Assembly: GCF_000710775.1 (NCBI RefSeq)
Contig: NZ_JOJP01000001.1
Location: forward strand, 1,083,400 to 1,147,399
Source: Endozoicomonas elysicola
GTDB taxonomy: Bacteria > Pseudomonadota > Gammaproteobacteria > Pseudomonadales > Endozoicomonadaceae
Length of the DNA: 64,000 nt
Direction: 5' to 3'
The translations under genes and the position numbers were made by a program. Shown here piece by piece: positions 1 to 6,823 of this stretch. How positions within the stretch are numbered: the stretch's first letter is position 1; each line of letters opens with the position of its first letter. Below the pieces are notes generated by a model, which ran no database searches, was not told the DNA's origin, and saw only the letters and a program-made list of their open reading frames with translations.

Positions 1-345
1 AGGATAAATACTAGAGACAGTAAGTCTGAGGTTTTTGCAAACAAGTTGATTGATAGGTTTTTTCCAAGCTTGATATTCATATTTTTGTTCTTCGGGTCAC
101 TTTATTATGCTGAGATTCAGGGAAAGGAGAAAGCAATAAACTTTTTGAAAGAAATCTCAGATACCGGTTACAGTAAGCTAAAGCTTTTAAAGTCAGAAGA
201 TTATCCTGATGGTTTGTACGTGATTACTTGTGGAGTAAATAATTGCGCCGCAATTAATGTTGAAAATGAAAGGATTTTATACTTTGAGAATAAGTTAAAG
301 CTTGGTGAGTTTAGTGATAGTCTTAATAAGTTACCTATAGAGTAA
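1..345 (+). CDS. Partial hypothetical membrane protein (5' end outside window)
   Basis: The reading frame is open from the first base of the window and ends with TAA at 343-345. The gene therefore almost certainly starts upstream, and the TTG at 46 is probably internal. A hydrophobic stretch (SLIFIFLFFGSLYYAEI) looks like one membrane segment. It is followed by a roughly 75-residue soluble tail containing CGVNNCAAINV, which could form a disulfide or small beta domain. The DNA is AT-rich like the next two genes, which suggests shared foreign ancestry. I do not recognise the family. Nothing in the visible part indicates a catalytic function. Confidence 0.5.
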   Translation, partial: RINTRDSKSEVFANKLIDRFFPSLIFIFLFFGSLYYAEIQGKEKAINFLKEISDTGYSKLKLLKSEDYPDGLYVITCGVNNCAAINVENERILYFENKLKLGEFSDSLNKLPIE

Positions 346-459
346 AAATATTATAACTTTATTTATATCGCTCTGGGATTTCTCACTCCACTGAGCCTAG
401 TTTAATAGTACCTATTACCCTTTATTTTGATACCATCTACATCGCAAGGAGCAATTTCT

Positions 460-948
460 GTGCTAGCAATCAGTGAAGTTCAGTTAGAGACTATGAAGTT
501 TAGGAAGCTTATAGAAACTTGTGATAAAGAAAATACCGAGCTGGTTATTGATTGTTTCCCTGTAATGAGCTGTAAGCTTGCATCTATGTTGTTAGCTTAC
601 CATTTTTTATCTATATGGTCTGATATTGAAATAAAAGGAGTAAGAGGGGTTTCAGGTAGAGGGGGGGTAATTACTCATTACTGGCTAGAAATTGATGAAA
701 TAGTTATAGATATTACAGGCGACCAATACAATATCATCGATGCTAAAGAGCTGACCAAAGCAATAGTTCTGAATCGTCCCTTTGATTCTGTGCATGTTGA
801 ATATCGTACTTCAAGCTATTTGTATGATCTATTTAAGATTCGTGAAAAAGAGCTTCTATTGTCTGGTTTTCCTACTATTGGTGATGACTTCATAGAAAGT
901 ATGGCTCATGCCCATTGCCAACTTCTTAATCAAGTAAAATGCTCATAA
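460..948 (+). CDS. Hypothetical protein with a Cys-His-Asp (papain/transglutaminase-like) pattern
   Basis: I choose GTG 460 because AAGGAG at 446-451 lies 8 bases upstream; a longer in-frame TTG at 427 has no such site. The 162-residue product has Cys38 in VMSCKLASMLLAYHF at the start of a helix, His73 in ITHYWLEID, and Asp84 in IVIDITGDQY. A helix-capping Cys, then a His on a strand, then Asp in a V-I-D-x-T-x-D-Q-Y segment matches papain-like and transglutaminase-like folds. Assignment to that clan is my inference and no specific family is claimed. There is no signal peptide and no membrane segment. It lies in an AT-rich island beside an LRAT-fold gene, so a toxin, effector or deamidase role is possible but unproven. 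Confidence 0.6.
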   Translation: MLAISEVQLETMKFRKLIETCDKENTELVIDCFPVMSCKLASMLLAYHFLSIWSDIEIKGVRGVSGRGGVITHYWLEIDEIVIDITGDQYNIIDAKELTKAIVLNRPFDSVHVEYRTSSYLYDLFKIREKELLLSGFPTIGDDFIESMAHAHCQLLNQVKCS

Positions 949-1305
949 CAATCAATTAAAATACATACTATGAAAGGTGCAAATAAGTCTTTTTTTAAAA
1001 GTAAACATCTTTAACACCAAAGAGGAGTGAAGTTAAAGTGGACTTTTTTGTACCTTCTATAAGAGTGGTGATCAAGTGTTGATGGTAATGACTCATATAT
1101 ATGTAGGAGCTGCTTTCTGACACTCAATTATCTTTAGATTCTGCAGGTGGTGTAACGATCCTAATACTTGGAGATATGGAACATAGTTCTTAGGCTGGAT
1201 GTAATAATTGTGATAGTAGAGCTGGCTGGGAAAAGATGACTAGCTTGAAACGAAAGTAATCGTCCCCATAATGCTATGAATAACAATTAATAAATGGAGT
1301 TATAA
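949..1305 (+). other. Intergenic stretch without recognised gene
   Basis: These 357 bases are AT-rich with frequent stops in all frames. I see no convincing RNA gene, terminator or conserved site. A purine-rich AGAGGAGTGAAG at about 1020 resembles a ribosome-binding site, but no ORF of useful length follows. It could be decayed coding DNA of the same island. Confidence 0.4.
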
Positions 1306-1794
1306 ATGAAAAGTCTTCTTGTTAATCCTGGTGATGTTGTAGTAACTGACTTTGGTATTTATCAGCACTGGTCATTTGTCTCAGATACGGTGTGCAGTAG
1401 AGGTAAACCGATGCTCATTTCTGCTACAAAGAGAAATGGAACAGTAAAAGAGGAAACTTGGGACACTGTTACTCAAGGAAAAAATACATATATTACTAAA
1501 GTTCAGAAAGTTAAGGCTCCTTCGGAAATACTTAACACTGCCAGAAGTCAAATTGGAAAGTGGAAATATTCTGTCGAAAGCAATAATTGTGAGCACTTTG
1601 TAAAGTGGGCATCAGGTTTAGAGGTAACATCAGCCCAAGTAGTTAACACTTCAGCTGGGCTAATTACTGGTGCAGTTCTTGTTGGTGTAGTTGCCGAAAA
1701 TCCAAAGTTTGTGCACTTTTTAGGTGGGGCGCTTCTGGTTGCTGGTATCTTCTTAGCACTTACAAGAGCATCCGAAAAAGTAACAGCTGAATAA
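1306..1794 (+). CDS. LRAT-domain (NlpC/P60 superfamily) protein with C-terminal membrane segment
   Basis: The 162-residue product has the hallmarks of the lecithin-retinol-acyltransferase-like fold. GDVVVTDFGIYQHWSFVSD near the N-terminus carries the conserved His21, and SNNCEHFVKWASG carries the catalytic Cys95 in the diagnostic N-C-E-H-F box. Characterised LRAT proteins are thiol acyltransferases or phospholipases that act on membrane lipids, and bacterial versions are poorly known. Residues about 113-155 are hydrophobic (LITGAVLVGVVAENP, FLGGALLVAGIFLAL) and would anchor it, as in eukaryotic HRASLS/PLAAT proteins. The ATG follows GGAG at a good distance. It sits at the right-hand part of an AT-rich island ending at a tRNA-Ser scar, consistent with horizontal acquisition. 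The exact substrate cannot be told. Confidence 0.78.
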   Translation: MKSLLVNPGDVVVTDFGIYQHWSFVSDTVCSRGKPMLISATKRNGTVKEETWDTVTQGKNTYITKVQKVKAPSEILNTARSQIGKWKYSVESNNCEHFVKWASGLEVTSAQVVNTSAGLITGAVLVGVVAENPKFVHFLGGALLVAGIFLALTRASEKVTAE

Positions 1795-2422
1795 TCATCT
1801 GCGTATAGCTAAGGCTCAAGTTTTTTCCAGATGCCGTCGTTGGCGGTACTGCTTAGCTTGGAGTTATATTTCTCCTTACCTATGAGTAGTGGTCATTTAA
1901 CTCGGTTAAGGGTGTCGACCAAGTGTCGACACTATAGCGGTATTAAGGGGAGGAATGGGTATTTTCCAAAAATATAACTATTTGATATCGCTATAACTTA
2001 TTGAAATTTCAGGTGTTTAAAAACCTCTGACTCGGGTTCGAATCCCTCCCTCACCGCCATATTCCCTTCTGTAAGTTCCTGATTTTCCCTTCTAAAATAT
2101 CCTGTTCTAACGACTGTTGTAATTGTGTGTCCACGATGTGTCGACAGTAAAATCTCTTTGTTCTCCTGTCATAACATGCATCACTTCTGCTCGAATATTG
2201 AATGAGAAAAATTCTCTGGTTTCACAGCCTTTATCCGCAGATGTTACGCATGGTTTTTTGAACCACCTTTATACTGACTGACATCAAAATCCACTTCACT
2301 TTGGGTTGTTATAGTCAGGGCTGATTCCCCAGTTTGGATTTCTGCCCGGTGTGAATAGTTCACCATACCGGCTTCGCTGCAGCAGACTGGTGTCCGATTA
2401 CCTCATTGATTCGGAGTGCCCT
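1795..2422 (+). other. Non-coding island junction region
   Basis: No gene is evident over about 630 bases. The region holds a 3' tRNA-Ser fragment (2032-2059), the palindrome GTGTCGACAC and a nearby direct copy of GTGTCGAC at 1912-1932, and a third related copy (TGTGTCGACA) near 2138-2147. Base composition shifts from AT-rich on the left to mixed on the right of the tRNA fragment. This fits the boundary of an integrated element. Confidence 0.5.
2032..2059 (+). repeat. 3' end of a tRNA-Ser gene, probable att-site scar
   Basis: The sequence GGGTTCGAATCCCTCCCTCA plus CCGCCA is the T-arm, acceptor 3' strand and CCA end of a bacterial tRNA-Ser. No 5' half (acceptor, D-arm, anticodon or long variable arm) can be found in the 180 bases upstream. 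Integrases that use tRNA genes typically leave such a duplicated 3' end at the distal border of the integrated element. The intact tRNA-Ser would then lie to the left, outside the window. The AT-rich genes at 1-1794 would be island cargo. Confidence 0.6.
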
Positions 2423-2926
2423 GTGAACCATTCCCAACCGGCGTTTTCCTTCCGGGACGTGCCTGCACCCAAAAAATGGCTGACGGCCTTTTACCACTTC
2501 GCCCGACTGTTTCTCAGTGGTCTGTTTCTTTACGCCGCCCTGAGTAAGTTGACCGATATTGATGCGTTTGCCGAAACTATCTATGCCTTTGGTTTTGTGC
2601 CAGAGGGCCTGACCCATCTAACCGCACTAGCTGTTCTTGGTACGGAGATCATGGCAGCAATCCTGCTGATGATGGATCGCCGGGGCGGGCTGCTGCTGAT
2701 TTTTCTGCTTACCCTGATGTTCCTTCTGGTGCTTGGTTATGGCATTCATGCCGGGCTGGATATTGACTGTGGCTGCTTTGGTGTGGATGACCCGGCAGGT
2801 AATGCACTGTCTAGCCTGAGAACATCATTTATCAGAAATATCGGTTTGCTGGGTGTAATGGCGTTTATCCAATGGGCAAGAACGCACCTGAACCTTCACC
2901 CAAAACCGTTTGCCTGTTTTCAATAA
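2423..2926 (+). CDS. MauE/DoxX-like integral membrane protein
   Basis: About 167 residues with four predicted membrane helices (for example LFLSGLFLYAALSKL, LLLIFLLTLMFLLVLGYGI, NIGLLGVMAFIQW). The short motif DIDCGCFG is the conserved Cys-x-Cys-Phe-Gly loop of the MauE family (methylamine-utilisation E and many unrelated-context homologues), which is related to DoxX and thought to assist disulfide or redox maturation. I prefer GTG 2423 because GGAG at 2413-2416 is well spaced; an in-frame GTG at 2351 would add 24 residues without a good site. A periplasmic rhodanese follows 156 bases downstream on the same strand. The pair may serve periplasmic thiol chemistry, which is an inference. Confidence 0.75.
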   Translation: MNHSQPAFSFRDVPAPKKWLTAFYHFARLFLSGLFLYAALSKLTDIDAFAETIYAFGFVPEGLTHLTALAVLGTEIMAAILLMMDRRGGLLLIFLLTLMFLLVLGYGIHAGLDIDCGCFGVDDPAGNALSSLRTSFIRNIGLLGVMAFIQWARTHLNLHPKPFACFQ

Positions 2927-3082
2927 CCATCCGTAGCCAATCGCATAACATCGTATTTATGATCGATTTCTCGGGCGCTCTGGCTGGGCTGGTTGCATCA
3001 CTGTGCTCTAGCGGCAGGGTACCTGATCATGAAACCCTCGATGCCATGTGGCGGCTACCTGACTGACTCCATGGGGGATAGT

Positions 3083-3604
3083 ATGAAACGTGTAGCCATT
3101 TTACTGTCGGCGCTTCTTGTTGTGGCCGGTGCCAGCTACGCCGGTTTGTTTGGCAGTAATAAATACGAAAAAGAGGTAGAGACGGAAACCAGTGCCGTCA
3201 ACCTAGCTCGGGAAGCAGCCTCCGGCGACTACCTACTGGTAACAACGGCAGAGCTGAAAGCCTGGATGGAGGATGGCAAACCGATGCTGATCATCGATGC
3301 CATGCCGCTGGAAGCCAGCTACAACAAAGCGCATATTCCGGGGGCAAAACAGTTTCTGTTTCCCATTCCGGATATGAAAGAGTGGAACGCCGCTGAAACC
3401 GAGAACCGTTCACTGGAAGATTACCAGACATTATTGGGTAACGATAAAGAAATACCCATTGTCGTTTACTGCGGATTCGTAAAATGCACCCGCAGCCACA
3501 ATGCCGCCATCTGGGCGAAAAAACTCGGGTTTAACAACGTCTACCGCTACCCCGGCGGCATCTATGCCTGGCAGGGGGCAGGCTACTCCATTGCCAGTAA
3601 ATAG
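3083..3604 (+). CDS. Periplasmic rhodanese-like protein
   Basis: 173 residues from ATG 3083, preceded by GGGGGA at 3073-3078. The longer frame from 2993 would bury the signal peptide. Residues 1-20 (KRVAILLSALLVVAGASYA) are a signal peptide. A single rhodanese domain covers about 50-172: TTAELKAWMEDG, the AHIPGAKQF substrate-fold motif, and the active loop VVYCGFVKCTRS with likely catalytic Cys130 and a second Cys135 that could form a disulfide. It ends with the usual NVYRYPGGIYAWQGAGY. Single-domain rhodaneses carry a persulfide. Together with the upstream MauE-like protein, this suggests envelope sulfur or redox work, but the partner is unknown. Confidence 0.85.
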   Translation: MKRVAILLSALLVVAGASYAGLFGSNKYEKEVETETSAVNLAREAASGDYLLVTTAELKAWMEDGKPMLIIDAMPLEASYNKAHIPGAKQFLFPIPDMKEWNAAETENRSLEDYQTLLGNDKEIPIVVYCGFVKCTRSHNAAIWAKKLGFNNVYRYPGGIYAWQGAGYSIASK

Positions 3605-4005
3605 TAACCAGTAAGTCACAATGGTACAGGCTATTGGCGCCATTCTGGTGTCGGCCTGTGCCAGAAGTGCTCTGTTAGAAGCAGGCTTCTTTGTTGAGAC
3701 AAACTCCGAATATAGGCCAAATTGACGCAGATTTATGATTTCTAAAATACGGCTGAGCCCTTATAAACCGTGGGATTATGCTGTAGATAAAAGTCGGTGG
3801 AATAATAATTGGGTTTATCTTTCACTTATGAAATTTATTTGATACGTTGGTACATATTTTTTTGTCAGTCATGGTTAATTGCATCGTACAAAAATAATCC
3901 TAAAAGTGGTTGCTGAGCTATTTCATAACCTGCTCTCGGATGTCAGTAAAAGGCAGAAGTACAAGTGACGGGCGGTAGCGTGCTTTTTCAATTATCAATA
4001 TAACT
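3605..4005 (+). other. Intergenic stretch before the integron relic
   Basis: About 400 bases with no supported gene. The left part reads like a normal 3' flank of the rhodanese gene and the right part is AT-rich. No clear terminator follows the rhodanese stop. The integron integrase remnant begins at 4006 on the opposite strand. Confidence 0.35.
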
Positions 4006-4441
4006 CTATATCGATTGGGCTTCTTGCTCCGGATTGGTGTTTGCCAAAAACATGGGTATCAATCTGAGGGATTTAACATCCTAATGTCCTAACAGTTCTT
4101 GGACTACACGGATATCATGACCTGTTTCGAGTAAGCGCGTTGCAAAACTATGACGAAAAGTATGGCTGGTGATTCGCCGGGGGATGCCTGACTCTTTAAC
4201 TGCTCTTAAGACTTTCCGATAGCTTGAGTTATGCCGGTGATGTCGGCAGATTTGACCTGTGTAAGGGTGTTGACATCGAGAGCTGGAAGGAAAGAGGTAT
4301 TGCCAGGCAAAGTCTTTAGAAGCTGAACTGAATTTTTCAGTAGTGCAGGTGGAAATGATGCCATACCAAAATCATCATCAATGTCTTTGGCATGTATTTT
4401 TTAGCATGCGTGATTTGTTGCTTTATTGATTTAACCAGTTT
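4006..4441 (-). pseudogene. intI: Integron integrase (intI) pseudogene, 5'-truncated and frameshifted
   Basis: Read on the minus strand, the segment gives the C-terminal half of a tyrosine recombinase of the IntI type. The pieces in order are [28 protein letters not shown], then after a frameshift [42 protein letters not shown], and [19 protein letters not shown]. The piece before SHTFRH is the extra IntI-specific patch. After RVVQELLGH comes an in-frame TAG. A second frame change follows, the codon for the catalytic Tyr of the IYTHV motif reads Asp, and a third frame gives LANTNPEQEAQSI before a stop at 4006. The N-terminal half, attI and promoters are missing: at 4441 the sequence switches directly into the 3' end of a cassette gene. 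The gene cannot be functional. Orientation (divergent from the cassettes) is canonical. Confidence 0.88.
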
Positions 4442-4587
4442 TATTGGTAGTCGTATTCTTAACGCTTGAAATTTCCAGATAATGTGCATATAACAAGTCA
4501 TTAAAGCGGGACTGCTAAAGTTTGGCTCGGTTCCACTTCGTTACACAGTTTAGCCAAACATTTATCAGCCCCTTAATGGGGCGTTAT
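4442..4587 (+). repeat. Direct repeat copy A: cassette-gene 3' end plus attC
   Basis: These 146 bases are nearly identical, without indels, to 4888-5033 (constant offset 446). The copy starts inside the last codons of a gene identical in type to the cassette gene at 4605 (reading VVVFLTLEISR then TAA) and includes a full attC site. It appears to be what is left of a duplicated cassette after a deletion joined it to the truncated intI. Confidence 0.85.
4490..4587 (+). repeat. attC recombination site 1 (VCR-like)
   Basis: The 98-base site begins ATAAC and ends GCGTTAT, giving complementary outer cores (R'' and R'). CATTAA and TTAATG plus GGGACTG and CAGCCCC form the inner pairing. GTTTGGCT and AGCCAAAC form the central stem around a loop. 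The outer arms extend to GTGCATATAAC (4484-4494) and GTTATATGCAC (4583-4593). The layout closely resembles the Vibrio cholerae VCR class, which folds as a single-stranded hairpin for IntI. It precedes the cassette gene by 17 bases. Confidence 0.85.
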
Positions 4588-4604
4588 ATGCACAAGGAAG
4601 TCTA

Positions 4605-4928
4605 GTGAATATACATAAACTTGTATCGTTATTTTTAGCAATAATTTACATGCTGATATTTAATGGTTTCTTTGAATATTATTCTGGATTTAATAACGCT
4701 CAAGATTTTGTTGGTTCAGTTCTAACCACTAGAGCAAATGGCGTTTATTATATTTATCTCGCCGCAATTGCTAGCTTATATTTTTTAGTATTTCCTCAAC
4801 ACGCAGCTAGGAAGTTATCACCTTTATCAAAAGGCTTAAAAGAACAAATATTGCCAGCTAATTTTTGGGTTTGTGTAGGTTATTTTTTATCGGTAGTCGT
4901 ATTCTTAACGCTTGAAGTTTTCAGATAA
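4605..4928 (+). CDS. Integron cassette gene: small membrane protein of unknown function
   Basis: 107 residues from GTG 4605, with AAGGAAG at 4594-4600 as ribosome-binding site. Three hydrophobic segments are visible (about 5-25 LVSLFLAIIYMLIFNGFFEY, 48-64 YYIYLAAIASLYFLVF, 87-104 FWVCVGYFLSVVVFLTLEV), so it is an inner-membrane protein. It starts 17 bases after attC1 and stops 7 bases before attC2, the tight packing expected of a gene cassette. With no intI promoter region left, expression would depend on read-through or a cassette promoter. The AT-rich composition differs from the backbone. I do not recognise a family. Confidence 0.8.
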   Translation: MNIHKLVSLFLAIIYMLIFNGFFEYYSGFNNAQDFVGSVLTTRANGVYYIYLAAIASLYFLVFPQHAARKLSPLSKGLKEQILPANFWVCVGYFLSVVVFLTLEVFR

Positions 4929-5033
4929 TGTGCATATGACAAGTCATTAAAGCGGGACTGCTAAAGTTTGGCTCGGTTCCACTTCGTTACACAGTTTAGC
5001 CAAACATTTATCAGCCTCTTAATGGGGCGTTAC
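4888..5033 (+). repeat. Direct repeat copy B: cassette-gene 3' end plus attC
   Basis: Second member of the 146-base direct repeat (first copy 4442-4587), differing by only a handful of substitutions. It contains the last 12 codons of the cassette gene and attC2. Recombination between the copies would delete the cassette gene exactly. Confidence 0.85.
4936..5033 (+). repeat. attC recombination site 2, with altered outer core
   Basis: Same 98-base structure as attC1, but the left core reads ATGAC instead of ATAAC, so the conserved AAC triplet of R'' is changed. The right core GCGTTAC is intact. TCAGCCTCTT also differs by one base from copy 1. The change opposite the recombination point may weaken the fold. 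The site closes the cassette; the following 170 bases show no third attC. Confidence 0.8.
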
Positions 5034-5211
5034 ATACTCGAATTACCCACGAATACCGCAAACTTATTATTGAGTTTTATTAAAGATATCAATAATAGGC
5101 ATCCAGTTTTTGCAGGCAACGCTATTTGTATACTGAATGTATTTGCAATGAAGTTAGAGGTCTGTGTAAAGCAGAACCTAACAGGTTGTTTCAATAACAT
5201 AAGGGATAACA

Positions 5212-5880
5212 ATGACTGGCCAATACCAATTTATCGGTAACGAAAGCAATGGGCTGTTATTAAAAGGCTCGATTCCTGCCGGTAAAGCAGTTGAATTGGC
5301 CGGAAAGGACTTCCATTTTGCAACGTCCAACATGGAAGGGTATGTTCGCTGTGCCCTAATGGTTGTGCAGATTGACGATATTATCCCCTGGAAACTCCGT
5401 CTGTTTAAAACCTCATACCCAGAAGCGGTCTGGTTACTGGATTTTGGTAACGGTGAATTCATGGCGGTAAAAGCGCATAGCATTCCCCGTATGGTCAACA
5501 TCCTGAGGCTTTTCGATAATTACAATACGGTCTCTGGGCAGATGGCTCTGTCAAAAAACGGTGATAGCGCTACGGTTGCTGTCGTTTCAAAGGACGGTCG
5601 CTTTAACGTTGAGCTTAATGGCTCAATTCAGGGGGACACTACGCTGATTAATAAGCTGTGGACTCGCAATAAAAAAGGGAAGTATTACCGTATTCCATGG
5701 GGAGCCTCTGATTGTGATGTTATTTCGCGAATGAACTGTGAGGTCACAGTCGGTGATTTGGGTGCACAGGTGTTTGGCGATCAGGTCGTGTGGGATAACG
5801 ATGCTGTCTACTTCACTAATCGTACTCACTTATGTGGCCCATCCTACGCTCAGGAGCCTGTGCAGTCGTCTAACTGTTAA
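5212..5880 (+). CDS. Hypothetical protein next to the integron relic
   Basis: 222 residues from ATG 5212, with AAGGGA at 5200-5205. The protein looks soluble and beta-rich, with repeated hydrophobic/Gly strands (FIGNESNGLLLKGSIPAG, ATVAVVSKDGRFNVELNG, EAVWLLDFGNGEFMAVK). It has six cysteines, five of them in the second half (CDVISRMNC, HLCGPSY, the C-terminal SSNC). No signal peptide or membrane helix is visible and no catalytic motif is recognised. It lies about 180 bases after attC2, but no attC follows, so whether it was ever a cassette cannot be decided. It converges with a TetR gene. Function unknown. Confidence 0.6.
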   Translation: MTGQYQFIGNESNGLLLKGSIPAGKAVELAGKDFHFATSNMEGYVRCALMVVQIDDIIPWKLRLFKTSYPEAVWLLDFGNGEFMAVKAHSIPRMVNILRLFDNYNTVSGQMALSKNGDSATVAVVSKDGRFNVELNGSIQGDTTLINKLWTRNKKGKYYRIPWGASDCDVISRMNCEVTVGDLGAQVFGDQVVWDNDAVYFTNRTHLCGPSYAQEPVQSSNC

Positions 5881-5978
5881 TGCAGGCGAAGGTCTCTCTT
5901 CTGAATGCGGTACGTCAATCACAAGCCAGACATCACCAGTGATTGCGCTGATTCAAACTCATCCCCCTATACCTTCTA

Positions 5979-6614
5979 TCAAGCCTTTTCTCCTGCCTGA
6001 CTTACGTCTACAACACTCTTATTTTTTACTACCGCTTTGATGACAAACTCACTCAATGCAAGAACCGCATCGGGTTCAGGCACTGTTGTATTTGTATTGA
6101 TAACCGCCCTGTCCAGGTAACTTCGCTGTAAGGTATAGATAATTCCGGCGGTGTGAGCTGTATTCATTGCCCGATCGAATACGTTGTGGGCGATGCCATC
6201 CTTGAGAATTGCCATGATCCGATTGCGCCAGCGGCGTCGAAGTCGGCGAAATAGCGGCTGATAGCGTGTTAAGGTTTCGGTGTCACCGGTGAGCAGTGTC
6301 TGTAAAACGGGCTTGTTGCGCAGAATATCAAATGGCACGCAGATCAGGCTTTGCAGGTCCGCTGTCGGGTCGTCCTTATGAGTAGCAATGTGTGCGCTTT
6401 CTTCCAGCCATTGCGATAGCTCCCTGCGTAACGTGGCTTCATAGAGTGCCTGTTTGTTTTTATAGAAGCAGTAAATCAGTCCTTTCGATACTCCAGCATC
6501 CTGTGCAATGTCATCCATGGATGCACTCTGGTAACCGAAACGGGCAAACCGATGGCTGGCGGCCTGCAAAATGCGCTGATGACGGATTTCACTCTGCTGC
6601 TGTCGTTTGTTCAT
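5979..6614 (-). CDS. TetR/AcrR-family transcriptional regulator
   Basis: 211 residues. The N-terminal helix-turn-helix (about 12-58, ILQAASHRFARFGYQ through VSKGLIYCFYKNKQALYE) is the standard TetR DNA-binding domain. The rest is an all-helical ligand and dimer domain with a basic LFRRLRRRWRNRI helix. It is divergent from the carotenoid oxygenase gene 209 bases away. TetR regulators commonly repress such a neighbour, and a perfect inverted repeat lies at 6783-6795 in front of that gene. Ligand unknown; an apocarotenoid or fatty compound is conceivable from context only. Confidence 0.88.
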   Translation of the reverse strand: MNKRQQQSEIRHQRILQAASHRFARFGYQSASMDDIAQDAGVSKGLIYCFYKNKQALYEATLRRELSQWLEESAHIATHKDDPTADLQSLICVPFDILRNKPVLQTLLTGDTETLTRYQPLFRRLRRRWRNRIMAILKDGIAHNVFDRAMNTAHTAGIIYTLQRSYLDRAVINTNTTVPEPDAVLALSEFVIKAVVKNKSVVDVSQAGEKA

Positions 6615-6782
6615 GAGGTTATTTTCCTCCTTTTCCTTCCCTCATCCTTTGGCTCTCACTCTGAAGGACGCCTCACGTTACCTCGAACCGTCGCTAGAGT
6701 ATAGGTTCAGGGTTTCAATCGCGTCTGGAAAGTAAGCACCCGGTAATATCGGCCTCTGACCCTGTGTAGCCCCTATACTTTG

Positions 6783-6795
6783 TGTGGTTACCACA
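6783..6795. promoter_or_regulatory. Inverted repeat, candidate TetR operator
   Basis: TGTGGT-T-ACCACA is a perfect 6-base inverted repeat with one central base. It sits 28 bases before the carotenoid oxygenase start and directly after a TATACT (6774-6779) that could be a -10 element. The position suits repression by the divergent TetR protein; binding is inferred. Confidence 0.4.
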
Positions 6796-6823
6796 TCACA
6801 CATTTGGTGTATGGAGGCCAGAT

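Noticed and set aside
2032-2059. Complete tRNA-Ser gene
   Set aside because: Only the T-arm and acceptor 3' end are present; no anticodon arm or 5' acceptor strand is found upstream.
2872-3066. 64-codon plus-strand ORF between the MauE-like and rhodanese genes
   Set aside because: Overlaps the MauE-like 3' end, no ribosome-binding site, not protein-like.
4968-5240. 90-codon plus-strand ORF across attC2
   Set aside because: It begins inside the attC site and reads through non-coding DNA. The attC structure explains the sequence.
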